60,000 bases of DNA from Branchiostoma floridae (Eukaryota; Chordata; Leptocardii; Amphioxiformes; Branchiostomatidae). The notes below the pieces were generated by a model. The model was not told where the DNA came from. It saw only the letters and a program-made list of their open reading frames with translations, and did not search any database. Where the stretch lies: the NCBI RefSeq assembly GCF_000003815.2, contig NC_049992.1, positions 13,247,105-13,307,104 on the forward strand, in the 5' to 3' direction. The position numbers and the translations under genes were made by a program. How positions within the stretch are numbered: the first letter of the stretch is position 1; each line of letters begins with the position of its first letter. This document shows, piece after piece, positions 10,927 through 22,900 of this stretch.

Positions 10927-13900
10927 GGATGAAATTCACAGGGAGTAGCTGATATGAATAGGGGCTTGAGTGGTAATTTAAAAAGAACATGATGATATTT
11001 TTTGGTATCCAGGATCCTCGGGCCAATGTATCGAAAAATGTAANNNNNNNNNNNNNNNNNNNNNNNNNNNNNNNNNNNNNNNNNNNNNNNNNNNNNNNNN
11101 NNNNNNNNNNNNNNNNNNNNNNNNNNNNNNNNNNNNNNNNNNNAACTATTTTTCCACATGATACCACATACCACATACGTAGGTGTATATATATGATGAA
11201 CTGATATATCCCTTGATAGTAAGCAAGGCATCTCCCACCACGCTGATGTTGTACAATTTACCATAACATGTGAGCTGTTTTGTAAGAGTCCAGCTGGGGA
11301 TTGATTTTGTATGAAAGCCATCCTAACCTATTAAGTCAACCTTGCATTTCTAGAGGTATTTTTGCAATACTTGCTGGAATATTAGCACCGTGCTGAAGGA
11401 GGGTAATATCGTTCATTTCTCCGAATCCAATCCGGCTCCTTTGTTCTTCTGGAGGAGGGTTCAGAGATGGGTGATTGATAACAAGATTTATCTGATGACA
11501 GTTGTAATTTTATTTATGGCGTCCCCTGCCCAGAGTGATTTGCATGATACACATGCAATGGTTACTTTGCTGATGGAAGGTCATAGGGGCAAGTATGTCC
11601 ATTCCAGGGTTCCACATTATGTAGAAATTGGACAAACGATGGAGCATATTAGTGCGAAGAATACAAATTTCTTGGTTAGTTGGTAAGTGTAGAAAGCATT
11701 TGTGGCAGTTATTTTTATTCCTACTGCTTCATTTTGATTCATGGTTTACCCACTCAGTTCGTGTTTAGTTTAATCGAATGAGAATGTTTAGCAGCCAACC
11801 TTGTGATAATGAAATGATTTATACTATATTTGTGCATTGAGTTATGGATTAGTGAAAACATGAATATGCAGCAGTCAGTAAGATGTGTTTTACATATCTC
11901 CCTTGGGTTCAGTTTTAATCCATAATTCGTAGTTATTATCAAGTAATGTTTCTGCATACTCAAGTCATACATCATTATGCACAGCTCAGCTTGAGTCCAA
12001 TAGAAGATACAAGACACGGATGTATAAAATAATATTTGCAATTGAAGATGCAGACTTCTCAAGTGTAGAAAATTTTCTGCGCCAGTATGTGAGGGTAAAA
12101 ATAAAAGTAAGTTGAAATACAGATAAAACTGAAAGCCATGTCATGGTTTTCACAATGGTAAATTGAATGTAAAAACTTGTCAATTTGTGTTCAAGTTTAT
12201 TGTCTAAACAATATAAAGTTAATTTTACCAAGGGATCACAATTATTGTCCCTTGTGCTACCAACACACCAGTTCTTGTCCCTCCCTAGCTTTATGCAAAA
12301 CATGCTGTATAGTCTTCAACAGAAAGAAACATATCAATTCCTAGCCATTTTGTCAGTCATAATAAATAAATGCCACTCATGGTGATGATATGCCAATGAA
12401 AAAGCAGAGTACAATGAAGGACATATCGGAAAGTAAGGACTGAAAAAAAATAAAATTGACAAACTGTAGGGGACTTTATCAGATGAGAATACAAATTACT
12501 TTACAGCCAATAGAATCCATTGATCCTTTGGTGATGTATAGGAGCATGATTTAGTCATCAAATTCTTGTGAAGTGCACTTCGGAATAGTGGAAACTCTAG
12601 CTCTTGTGTCTGATCGAATTGTAGTTTGTGGCAATCAATCCATAGGCATAGATTGAATTATGGAAAGGGCCCCAGAGAATGTGGAGAATGGCAGCTTCCC
12701 AGCTGGAATCAATGTTGTCACATAAGCCATTGGAACTTCAGGTAAGGCAGGGAATGTTATAAGTGGTAGATACAACATAAATCACGACACAGCTGATGAT
12801 ATACTGTGTCAATGGGAGGATTTGTCATTGTCTTTATATATAGGACCATATATAGGACCTGTGACAAAAATGTGTGCTAGCTTCAATCCTAGCATCAATT
12901 TGTTATCTACTACTAGTACTAGTCAAACCAGAGAATGTTTTCAAATCATATCTGCCAACTAAGAAGGTAATTTGTATCAAAGGATGTTTCTATGTGAAGT
13001 TTTGAAACAATCCCTAATATGATAACTCACAAACCAGATTACAGGGGTGCTCAAACTACATTATTTGCTTATTAATATTTCAAAGGCAGATAAGACCCAG
13101 CCTTGGTTGTAATCGTTTGTGATGGTGGATGGGTTGTTACATGTCATTTCAGCACACAGATAAGGGGCCAACATGGAATGACATTTCTCCATGCCAAATG
13201 GCATCGGGTGCACGTCTTAATATTCCACAGAACCCCGTAATCTCTCCCAACAAGGTAGTGCAGGAGGTAGGTCAATGTTAAAGTTCCACATGATGATCTT
13301 TCAATGCTGGTACTGTGGACCGGAGGCAACTGCTACTACCCAGTATCATGAAGGATTAGTGTAATGGTTCTGACGACGCTCTCTAAGCATCATTTGGACC
13401 ATAACGGGATGTCTGTATCCTGAAGCAGCCGCTGGGATTATGGGGGTTGGTTTTGAATACCGTCAGAGCCGCTTGGCCGGTGTGGGGTTACCGTTTTGTT
13501 TGGCTTCACGGGAAAACGGTAAGCGTAGAAGAGGGTGTTAGTGAGATACAACAGGGATGTCAGGACGTTTTTATGTGCGTTTTTTACTGCAGGCAATAAT
13601 GTGCGATGGGGCATACTTCGCTTTGAGGAGGGAACGACATGAGGCAAGGCAAATGCATAACAGATGCTTTCACTACACTGACAGTGCACATAATAGGGCT
13701 CCTAATTGTTGCCAAACAAGTCAATACATACTTCATGGTTTTATGGGAGCCTGGTGATAAGATTGTCTGCCAGATGATGGTTGCATCTGTGATCAGTGCA
13801 ACTGCATGAAAGGTAAGGTCAGTTGGCTAGACTTGTTTTTTGGAGGTCTATGTCACCCAGGCTGGCATTGATTTTTGCGCATTGTCTCTCTTGCTGCGAC

Positions 13901-15467
13901 CTTTGGATCATTGAGCAATAATCAGATAGGCATTGTCTGACATTTCGCCAAATTGAGAGACTCGGGCTTGAATCATGAATGAAGTTGACAAGAAGCACTT
14001 TGTTCAGTTTTATTTGATACAAGTGGGAACAAAGTAAACATCAACTGCACTGTGTGTGCATCTGCACATATATATATACATGTATGCAGTCTGCACTCAA
14101 CTATTACTACAGTATTTACAGTACTTTTCAACAAAAAACAGTCTTCTGTCACGAAAGAGAAAATGCAATGGTTTACTCAATTAAGCAATGTTATTTTAAT
14201 GAAAGTTTGTTTAAGATAGTGGCATGCCTTTGTCTGTTGTTGAAAGTGTTCAAATATCTGATACAGCTATGGAATGCACATTGTATAGGATTAGCACTAC
14301 ATCCATCTGTATATCAAATATCAGCACTGTAATTTTACAGGTATTCTGGTCAAACATCATTGCAAACATGTACAATATCCAGGTAGCTACATAAAGATTG
14401 TGCACTGCTAAGCGCATAAACATTTGCCATGGCACTACAGAGTGATTCTTATCTCATGGCAAATAGCTGATAGATCGTAAGTCTTCATCACAGACTGGTC
14501 TCCTAGTAACCATTGCTGGAATCAATCATTTGGGGGCACTCTCTCAGCAAATGCCTTGGTTACTACCCCACTCCTGGTGATAAGGGCAGCAATTTTTCTT
14601 CTTCCAAGGAATGTCTTTGTTGTGTAGAGACTCAAGGAGCATGTTGATTTCTTAGTGGGTCATCATTCAGAGGTTGGTAACCATAGTTAAGGAATAAATA
14701 CTCTTGGAATGGAGCCAAGCAAAAAAATGGGTTTCAGGTGTGAGGAGGTGTTGTTTGATGAGTATCCTATGGTTGTTAGAAGTGGACCTACACAAAGAAC
14801 ACCTCAGCAAAAGGACTTAAGCCATCTTTCATCTTGGATTAAGCAAGTCAGTGTTTTATCAGTGATTGATAGGTGGTTTGTAATTAAAGAAAGCATGTAG
14901 CAAGGGTGAAAGTGGATCTAGGATTTGTGTCCAAGAAATACTGAAGCTCTAGTAGTCTTGGGAAAAGATAGTGAAATTGGAGAGATTTTGTTAAAAAATT
15001 AAAAATATACTGTGATTTTTGAAGGAGACCTAGTCTAAGGAATGTAGTGAATTGAGTGAGGATCATTATGTTCCTTTAATCTAATTTATAGATTACAACG
15101 TAAAGTACTTAAGTTTATTGCATAGCCCAAGGACATTTTATAACATCCTTGCATAGCCTCATCACTTGAACTCTGACCTTTATTCTCCCTGCTGTAAAAA
15201 CATCTCTCTCCATTCAGGTCAAAAGTTATCTTTGATCCAATTGATATCAGCCTGGTGCATTGTTGAGATGAATATGGCATATTCATGTAAGGTTGTGCTC
15301 ATATTTTAAAGTGAAATTCTGCTGTACCCTAATCAATAATGACGGGTTCATTGACTTTACTTGACTGCGTGAGAGAAAAGTGAACACGTAATTAGTTCAG
15401 AATCAAGTTGAATGCCACATTTTGTGAACTGACTGGTTTTTCAATGAACTCTCAGGGTTGAATAATC
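10927..15467. other. Non-coding, no gene recognised
   Basis: Contains one 100-N gap (11044-11143) and short AT microsatellite patches near 14068. Frames are short with no domain signal. Confidence 0.5.
11044..11143. other. Assembly gap (100 N)
   Basis: Exactly 100 N, so the true size is probably unknown. It lies 117 bp beyond the right end of the minisatellite-bearing element. Confidence 0.99.
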
Positions 15468-16574
15468 TACTGTAAGTTCATTTATGTTCGCGAGCACTTA
15501 ATTTCGCGAGTTTGAGCAAATCAGGAGTTCGCGAGATCTTTGAGTTCGCGAGCAGGTGTTTCAATTATTTTTCAAAAGTTACGATCCGGTACTATGACGG
15601 TAGCGAGTGCCCCCCTCCCACCCACACCGCAACACCAGTCATACCGTCAAAGGCGGCATTTACGCCTTGAAGTTCATAGTTCCCATTCAAACAATGTCTA
15701 AAGTTGATGTACTCGATAAAAAAAATGTGTTTCTACCGAGCCACTGTCTCATTTTTGAGCTCATTTCGGCCGTAATTTGACGACAGCGCACGGAACGCAA
15801 CAGGGCCAAGGACCTCTGATATGTCGCAATCACATTTGCCGCACAGGCTGACGGGATACCCCACGCCAAGCCAAGCGACGCGGGCGCCATTTTGAAACTT
15901 TTTCAGTGTGAAAGACGGCGCTAAGTTTTAAACTTTCAGCGTAATTTGTGGACACAAGTTGTACACAAGAAGGTGAAGAGTTCATCTCTCCCATATTTAA
16001 AGTAGTTCTAACCCAGAATTATGAAATGAACGTCTTATTTTCGGCATGTAAGCGGAGTTGTGTTTGCCACGTTTCTAGTCATGAAAATTCCCAGCTATTA
16101 TTGTTGTAAACCTGCTGTAATTCCATAGCTTTTCTTGTATTTTTAAAGACGAATACAGTTTTAATTTTTGCTTCGTTCGTAACTTGTAGAAATCTAGTAA
16201 AACTAGGAAAATGTACTAAGTAAATCGCAGCCACGGCGTGCACGTACTACTGAACCAAGCCGACAAGTTTCTATTTTCTCCGTTCGCCAGTGGCACATAT
16301 CTACACAATAATGATTCCATGTATAGTTAATGTGTTGAATTAACTTTTATTTCGGTTTGAAAAGAATAAATGGTCTGTTATCAATTGAGTGTTGTCATTG
16401 GTATAAGTTGCAATCATAGTACACACGTAGTTGAGACTGGATTTTTGGACGGAAGGTGTGGGGAGGGGGACGATATTGAACATGCATGTTCGCGAGTAGA
16501 TGACTTCGCGAAGAGAAGGTCTCAGCGAAATACGCGAACTTAAAAACCTCGCGAACTTAAATGAACTTACAGTA
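15468..16574. mobile_element. 1.1-kb TIR element with TTCGCGAG subterminal motifs
   Basis: The inverted termini are TACTGTAAGTTCATTTA, then T (left) or A (right), then GTTCGCGAG: 27 bp with one mismatch. The terminal TA at each end could be a TA target duplication, as in Tc1/mariner-type insertions. TTCGCGA or its complement (with close variants) recurs about four times in each subterminal arm, like a transposase-binding array. The interior (about 15600-16450) is GC-richer on the left and shows no coding homology I recognise. It is non-autonomous, and the superfamily is only inferred. Confidence 0.75.
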
Positions 16575-16797
16575 ACATGCATTCATGACTCTTAGAATAT
16601 TATGATGTGACTCAGTATGATTTGGCCAATTGCTATCTTTGTGAGTGAGACATTACACATGACATCATCATGCCTAGCTGCTTTATGATATAGTACATGC
16701 AAGGTATTCTAGATCAGATTAGATTCCCAATAAAACAGATAATGAATATAGTGCACGAGGATGGACTTGTGGAGAGGCCATTTATAATGTGTCATCA

Positions 16798-17163
16798 GGC
16801 CACACCAATTTAATTTCTTGGTTCACGGATTCGCTCGCTCCTTTTTTTTGGAAAAAAAAATAAAAATAAAAATTACCACTCAGCAAATTTTCACCATTAA
16901 TGAAACCATTCACCAGCTTTCTGGTGTAGCAAATTGGCCTTTATATTATAAGCTCCTTAAAGTGTGGGTACAAGTGCTGTTACTGTACAATAATAGTGTT
17001 TTGTACTTTTTTCAAGCTGAAAACTTTTTTTCTTTATGTTTTGGATTAGCCGTTACCTTTACCCCAACCATTTTACAATTTTTATTTTCATTTTTATTTC
17101 GCCCTCTCGCTCCATATTTTTTATGAAAAAATCCGTGAACCAAGAAATTAAATTGGTGTGGCC
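16798..17163. mobile_element. 366-bp MITE with perfect 34-bp terminal inverted repeats
   Basis: Both ends begin GGCCACACCAATTTAATTTC and continue identically for 34 bp. TCA flanks each side (16795-16797, 17164-17166), a possible 3-bp target duplication. A partial extension of the arms (CGCTCGCTCC / GGAGCGAGAGGGCG) follows after A/T-rich inserts. The interior is T-rich and non-coding. Perfect termini suggest a young or gene-converted copy. A Harbinger-like origin fits the 3-bp duplication and GG start but is not proven. Confidence 0.85.
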
Positions 17164-17166
17164 TCA

Positions 17167-19201
17167 TAAGCAACAAAATCATAGGACTTTATAGATTTTC
17201 TGTGACTTCTGTGCAGCTGTATATGCGAAGCTGTCACCTCTACATGCTTGTTTGAATAATGATTGTGTTAATATGCTGATGGAGTCCCCTCTTTATATGT
17301 CAAGTGAGAAAGAATGGGCCTGCATTAATTTTTTGGATGACTTCTTTATTAGATGTATTGCTGATGCACTTATAGTCAGTGAACAGTGATCTTGAATATG
17401 GATATCCGATGGCACAAGAGTATATATGGTTGAACATATTAAAGAAGGAAGACTGGGAGTATGGCCCAGTTGAGCCTAAATAATCCATCAATTTGCCTAT
17501 CAGGCAGTTTAAACTACCTTGTAAACTTATATTGTACTTTGCCTTGAATATTATGTTAGGTTTGTTGTTAACAGTTGTAATCACTCTCTTGGGGATCATA
17601 CAGTAGTCCCAATGCTTGAGTAGGGTCTGAAAGGAAAGAATTTTGTTTCAGGGAATGGATCAACTGATGAAATGATCCCAAGGGTGAGATAGATAATATC
17701 GTGAATTATAGTCTGGTTTTGCAAATTTCCTGTGAAGGGACAAGGCTTTGTTCGGTGGCAGTGTTGGTAGTTACGGTTGGCGTGGCGTGGAAATGTTTGC
17801 GCTGGGCCCTGGGGTTAAGGCTCTTTACTGGAGCATGATCTGCTTGATTGTTCGTGGGAAACAGCAGGCGAAAGAATGCCACATGCGATCAGCATCGCCT
17901 GTAACCCAGCAAAGTGCAACGGGTGTTGCAAAGTGCAGGGCAGATTGTTGGGGCGATCGAAGCGTGTGACAAGTGCGCTGAACAACCAGGAGGGTTTTGG
18001 TATGCATGTAATGTGATACAGCATTAGATATTTAGTTGGGAGGCTGGAGATACACATTGATTAGGGAGGGAAGGTTATGTGAGCTACTAGGGAATGCATG
18101 GAGCCTTGCCAGCTGTGAGACATCTCTGTTCCTCAAAGGTTACCCTGTCTCTGTCCCACAGCTGCCCCGCATGATCATGTCCAATGTTCTGACTGTAACA
18201 AAGACGTGTAGTAATTAATGAGCGCAATGACTGGGATGAATTAAACATTGCTGTAAGTACCATCTCCAATGCTAAGCCTCGGACTGTTTTGAGTCCACAT
18301 CAGAAGAATTCCTGGTGGTATGTGTAGTACCGGTAATCTCTTCGCCTTGTCATAATTTAGCTACAGTTGGTTAACCATAAGACATCCTGGAGGTAGGCTG
18401 TGTTTTTGGTTGTGCATGGGAACCAAAGGTGGTGCGGCACCAGTAAATACTGGTTGTTTGTGCATCAAACATTGTCTCTTTCTCCTGGTTGCTGCAGGTG
18501 AAGTTATATGCTTGGGTGTGTTGGCTTTATATTTGTTTGTTCTGTCTGCTACCTAATACTCTTTGCGATCAGAGATTATGCCAACCTAATCCCTTGTTTC
18601 AGCTTCTCTTTTGTGGACTGGTTGGGCTGATCATTACTTAGGATACCGGTAGCTTGGGTGGTGTTCAGGAGGTATTGTTATCAATGGACAGGATTTGTGC
18701 AGTTAAAGAGACAGTATTTCGCATCTCATTTCCGGATTATTCACGTATGTACCATAAGTGCTCACTAACTCAGTAACTGGTGAGTGTCCCGTGACGTGGC
18801 TGTGCGTACGTACAGGACTGATATTGATCATCAGGTTGAAGAGAAATTACAGGTAGGAGAGTTTATGGAAGGTGATCACCCAGGGACGGAAGGATTAACG
18901 TTATGTTGTTTGGGTTTCCTCAAGTTTACCAAAGCGTTCAGCCATGTTTCGTTTGCCGCAAAGAGGTGTTAGTGACGCAGAATATGGCACAGTTGATGTA
19001 AGCTGGGAAGGGTGTGCGTACATGTGGCATGTGTGTTGTGAAAACAAAGCTTGGATGGATTCTTCTAGCTTACTGAGCCAGAATGACTGGCTAGTTAATA
19101 ATAGGTATCACCAATCAGCCTATCTTGAACAGAATATATCTATCAGCTACTGTACTATATAGATGAAATTCCTAAACCTTTTTATTCCTATTTGTTTTCA
19201 G
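17167..19201. other. Non-coding upstream region or 5' intron
   Basis: No gene or repeat recognised. If the acceptor at 19200-19201 is real this is the end of a 5' intron; otherwise it is upstream flank. No TATA or initiator element stands out enough to call a promoter. Confidence 0.4.
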
Positions 19202-19777
19202 GGTGGAGCTTCTCTTCAATTTAAGCTGCCAGACAACTGACACAGACCAGGCAGAAAGGGAGACCATTACAGAGGACAATCTATTGGATACAGGGATCTG
19301 TTCTGGGGCATGCACCAACTGACATGGGTTCCAGATACACTCTGTTGTTGCTATAAAACTGCCAGTACAAGCAGCCTGACTGGTTGTTGCCTGTCACAGT
19401 GGAAGAGGAGGAAGTCAAAACAACCCTGACTCACTCCAGGGAGAATCAGTGCGTACTAAATACTTGTTACTCTACATACTCCGCTTAACTGCGGCCGACA
19501 TCATTGCATGAGAAAGCCAAGCTTTATACGAGATAAGAGAGAGGCCAGATTTCTTCCTCATTGACAGTCTAACAGTGTACCGGCCTGACCTGCAGTAACT
19601 GAAAAGGACAGCTATAATCATGGAATGAGGGACAGGGCCAGGTCCCAGCAACAAGGCAAGGAATCGGTGCCAGTTTTCTCAGAAACACTCATCCGTTTCC
19701 AGCAGAAAATGATCTAACCAGTGCTCCTACTCACGAGGGAATAATCCGAACGAAAGCGGGAGTGAGCGCAATAAAGC
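19202..19777 (+). promoter_or_regulatory. Probable 5'UTR part of the first coding exon
   Basis: A pyrimidine-rich tract ending TTTGTTTTCAG at 19201 is a good 3' splice site. A second good one (CAGTTTTCTCAG) ends at 19682. Either could open the exon that holds the start codon. The longer version carries at least five upstream ATGs (19310, 19324, 19508, 19620, 19625), all in short frames that close before the main ATG. The shorter one carries only a three-codon frame beginning in the AAAATGATCTAA stretch. Which acceptor is used, or whether transcription starts inside this interval, cannot be decided from sequence alone. Confidence 0.4.
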
Positions 19778-19940
19778 ATGGGAGAGGAAGGTAATAAACA
19801 AGACATGGAGCCACGTGAAACAACAAGGAGAAAACGCTACTCTATCGAGGAAACGAGAGAGGAGAAACCCAAGAGACGGTTGCGAAATCAGCCGGAAATA
19901 ACGTCCTGGACTGTAGGAGGTGTCAGTTATAAAGTGGGAG
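19778..19940 (+). CDS. RERE: RERE coding exon 1: start codon, basic N-terminus, start of BAH
   Basis: This exon encodes residues 1-54 and the first base of codon 55. The ATG at 19778 has A at -3 and G at +4 and lies two codons after an in-frame TAA (19772), which fixes the start. A second ATG (codon 10, 19805) is also in frame. The N-terminus is charged, with basic clusters at residues 17-20 (RRKR) and 30-36 (KPKRRLR) that could act as nuclear localisation signals. The end, ITSWTVGGVSYKVG, lines up with the GEITSY...YRPGDCVY stretch that leads into the vertebrate RERE BAH domain. The donor at 19941 is GTGAGT (phase 1). The leader before BAH is about half as long as in human RERE, as I recall that protein, and lacks its long Lys/Asp/Arg repeat. 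The region is too short to be found by ORF length alone. Confidence 0.88.
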
Positions 19941-22900
19941 GTGAGTGAAGTAATTAGTACACCTGACTTGTCAATCATCACTCAATAGACATATCAAGGT
20001 GGATTACAAGGATTACTTAACATGAAACTGAAGACTGATTTGAAGAAGGGGCTTTGACGTCTTGAATTTATGATGTATTCAGTTGTTTGTTTTAAGGTAA
20101 TTACTCATCAATCAAGGAGTTAGAATTCCATCTTTATACAATTATACTTATAACCTGGCTGCCATTTATATTGGTGATGGTTGCAAATTGTGTATATGGC
20201 ATAAACCAAATCATGTTGTTGCCTGGTATATACATTAGCATTATTACTATATATATAGGATAATGATCATAAATGCAGTCTTTGTGGCATTAACATCAGC
20301 GCACATGCAGACCTCTTGATGGGGTGGTTCCGAGTTATAAATCCTTGCAGAAGGGTTGATGCTCTGAGATTGGCTGCCTGAGTTCTAATGTAGAGCTACA
20401 CAGCACTGGGCGGAGGGCGTAATTTGATTTTCCACTGGCTTTCTAGATCATTAGAATTGACACTGGGAGTCAAATGCAGAGTGCAAAGGTCAGGAGAGGC
20501 TAGGGTTGTTCTGCTTGGTATAACTTTGTATAGGGGATGTACACTACATACCAGACATGGCAAGGGTGGGGGGAGGTTCTTCTGTCTGGTGTATACTATA
20601 CGCACCCGTTTTGTGTGTATTTTTACTCTCTTGTTCACAAATGAATGCACATTGTCATGTTGCACCGAATTACGTACAATAGACCACACTGTAAATCGGA
20701 GTATCCTGTTGATTGTGCTGTGAAAAAAGTATTATGTCTATGTTTGGGCTTGTTTATGTAAATCCCCTTCACAGCCCAGTGTCTGACAAGTATCTGTGAG
20801 AGTGCTGACATTAGTCTGTGATGGCCACCAGTAACCTTACACCCGCAAAGTGGAGTGGCCGCAAAAACAAGCCACATCCTGCCAAGACTCATACTGTTAG
20901 AATGTGTTGTGTTTGAAAGGCCAAGGTAATTCAGTTAAACTGTCGTTACTGAACTTTCAAAGGCCTTTTTCTTACAGGAAACACTGAGGGCCTTTAGTTT
21001 ACCAGGACTGTTTTTTGCATCTGGGCATTCAAAAGAATTTCTTTTAATTTGCTCCATTTAGTGGACAAGATTGAAGAAGATAACATTCATCCAGTTGTTA
21101 CCTCTTTTTGTATCAAATTTCACATTATGAGCAATCTATTTGTGTAATTATATGTATACATTTTGTTTGTTTGGACACAATTTTAATTCAGTTAAAGCAC
21201 TTTCATGATAACCACCTTTACAATCATATGACCTAAATGTGGTAATCCCAAAAAAGACTCGTTTTTCAATTGCAGTTGCTTTCTTTTGAAAGGGGATAGA
21301 CCAATCAACATGTCTTGCATATTTCCATTGTTATCATTCCCAATGTTGCTTATCTCCTGTGCCTCGTTTTATTCTCCTCTTGTCTATCAAGAAGCCGCTT
21401 TCAAATCCAGTCTTTTGATTGTAGTTCCTTGTGCATATCCTTTCATTCCAGATCAATCAAGTGTTCTGCCTAACTACTCAAAGAAAGGGTAGAATTTCAC
21501 TAACATTACAGGCAGTACATGATTGCATGAATAAATGCAATTGGGCGAACAAAGAAATATTCCTGGAAAAGCAAATTACGTAAAGGAAGACCATTAACGG
21601 TACAGATATTGTCTGCCTTTCTACATGTTTCATGGACACTGCAAATTTTATTTGGTTGGTTTCAATTTTCAGTTTTTTTTGCCACTGAGTGACCTTACAC
21701 TGTTACAGTTACGCTCATTTTTGGCAAGACTGATATCAATGTAAAGTGGTGGTCCCATGTTGTCCAAACAAAGTGCTCTGAATGGTACAGTTCCCTCTAT
21801 AGGGACAGCGAATGTGTGATTTTCAAAGGGCAAAATATGCCTTAAAATTTCTTCTGTAGTACAATAGCAGGAAAGGCCTTTAGGTTACAAAGGTCATCAA
21901 AAGTCAAGGAGAATGAGCTCTAATTTGGCCACTGTTGCAGGGAATGTAACCAGTGGCTATGCTAACCTTTAGCACAAGTAATGATAGCATTAAACATAGA
22001 AGTGATCGCAGGAGAGAGGGCCATACACCCAAAATAGCCTTTGAATTTTTTTGATGCCAGAAATGGCTAGAGAAAGTTTGGCAGATCTTTAAGAAAACAT
22101 AAGAATTAGTGTACAGTAATAAATGATTGAAAAAATATACACCTGCAGTTACATAAGACAGTGTGACAAGTACCAGCTTTCTTTGTCATTGATTCTTTTG
22201 TGCAGCAAGGACAGATGTCATTTCCAAGCCATGTCATTTCAACAGCCATTTACATAACCATATCCCCCCAGGATATATTTCTGCTTAATGCTTCCAGAAC
22301 ACCTAGTCGACATCCGTGAGCCTTAAGACTTTAATCACAACAGGATGTCTGAAGCCTTAAGGTGAACCAAGACAAAGAAAACCCTTCATCTTGGCTGGAG
22401 GGGAAGAAAAGACCGTTTCCACCTGAGATGTAGCTTGAGCCAAATAAAAGGGATGACATTTCCTGCATTTCCTGAAGTTTTTGCCCCAAGGTAGAAAGAA
22501 AAGTTCATCAAATCTTAGCTTGGAATGTCTTTGAAGTAGGAATACTGTGCCATTATTACTTCATTTTTTATATTTACTGAAGGATTTGATAAAGACTAAA
22601 AGAGTAGCAGATCAGCAAGCGTGTAAAATCATCACCCCCTCCCCAAAGATGTTAGTGGTTGACCCCCTGTTTGAATGCCTCTTTGTCTGCATCTGTCTTT
22701 CTCACCTCACACCTGCTAGACCCTGGAGTCAAGGTCTGACCTTGGAACATTAGCAGAACAGAAGTCATTACTAACAAGATCAATCTAAAAGATAACTCCC
22801 CACACCCACCACTACTCTACTACTCTTCCACCGAAAAGAAAGGAAAGGTTACAAAAAAGTTGTTCTTTTGCATGATTGTAGCTACGCTATTGAATTTTTG

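Noticed and set aside
16818-17126. 102-codon open frame inside the 366-bp MITE
   Set aside because: It runs through T-rich MITE interior between inverted ends, with Phe/Leu-rich low-complexity output and no homology.
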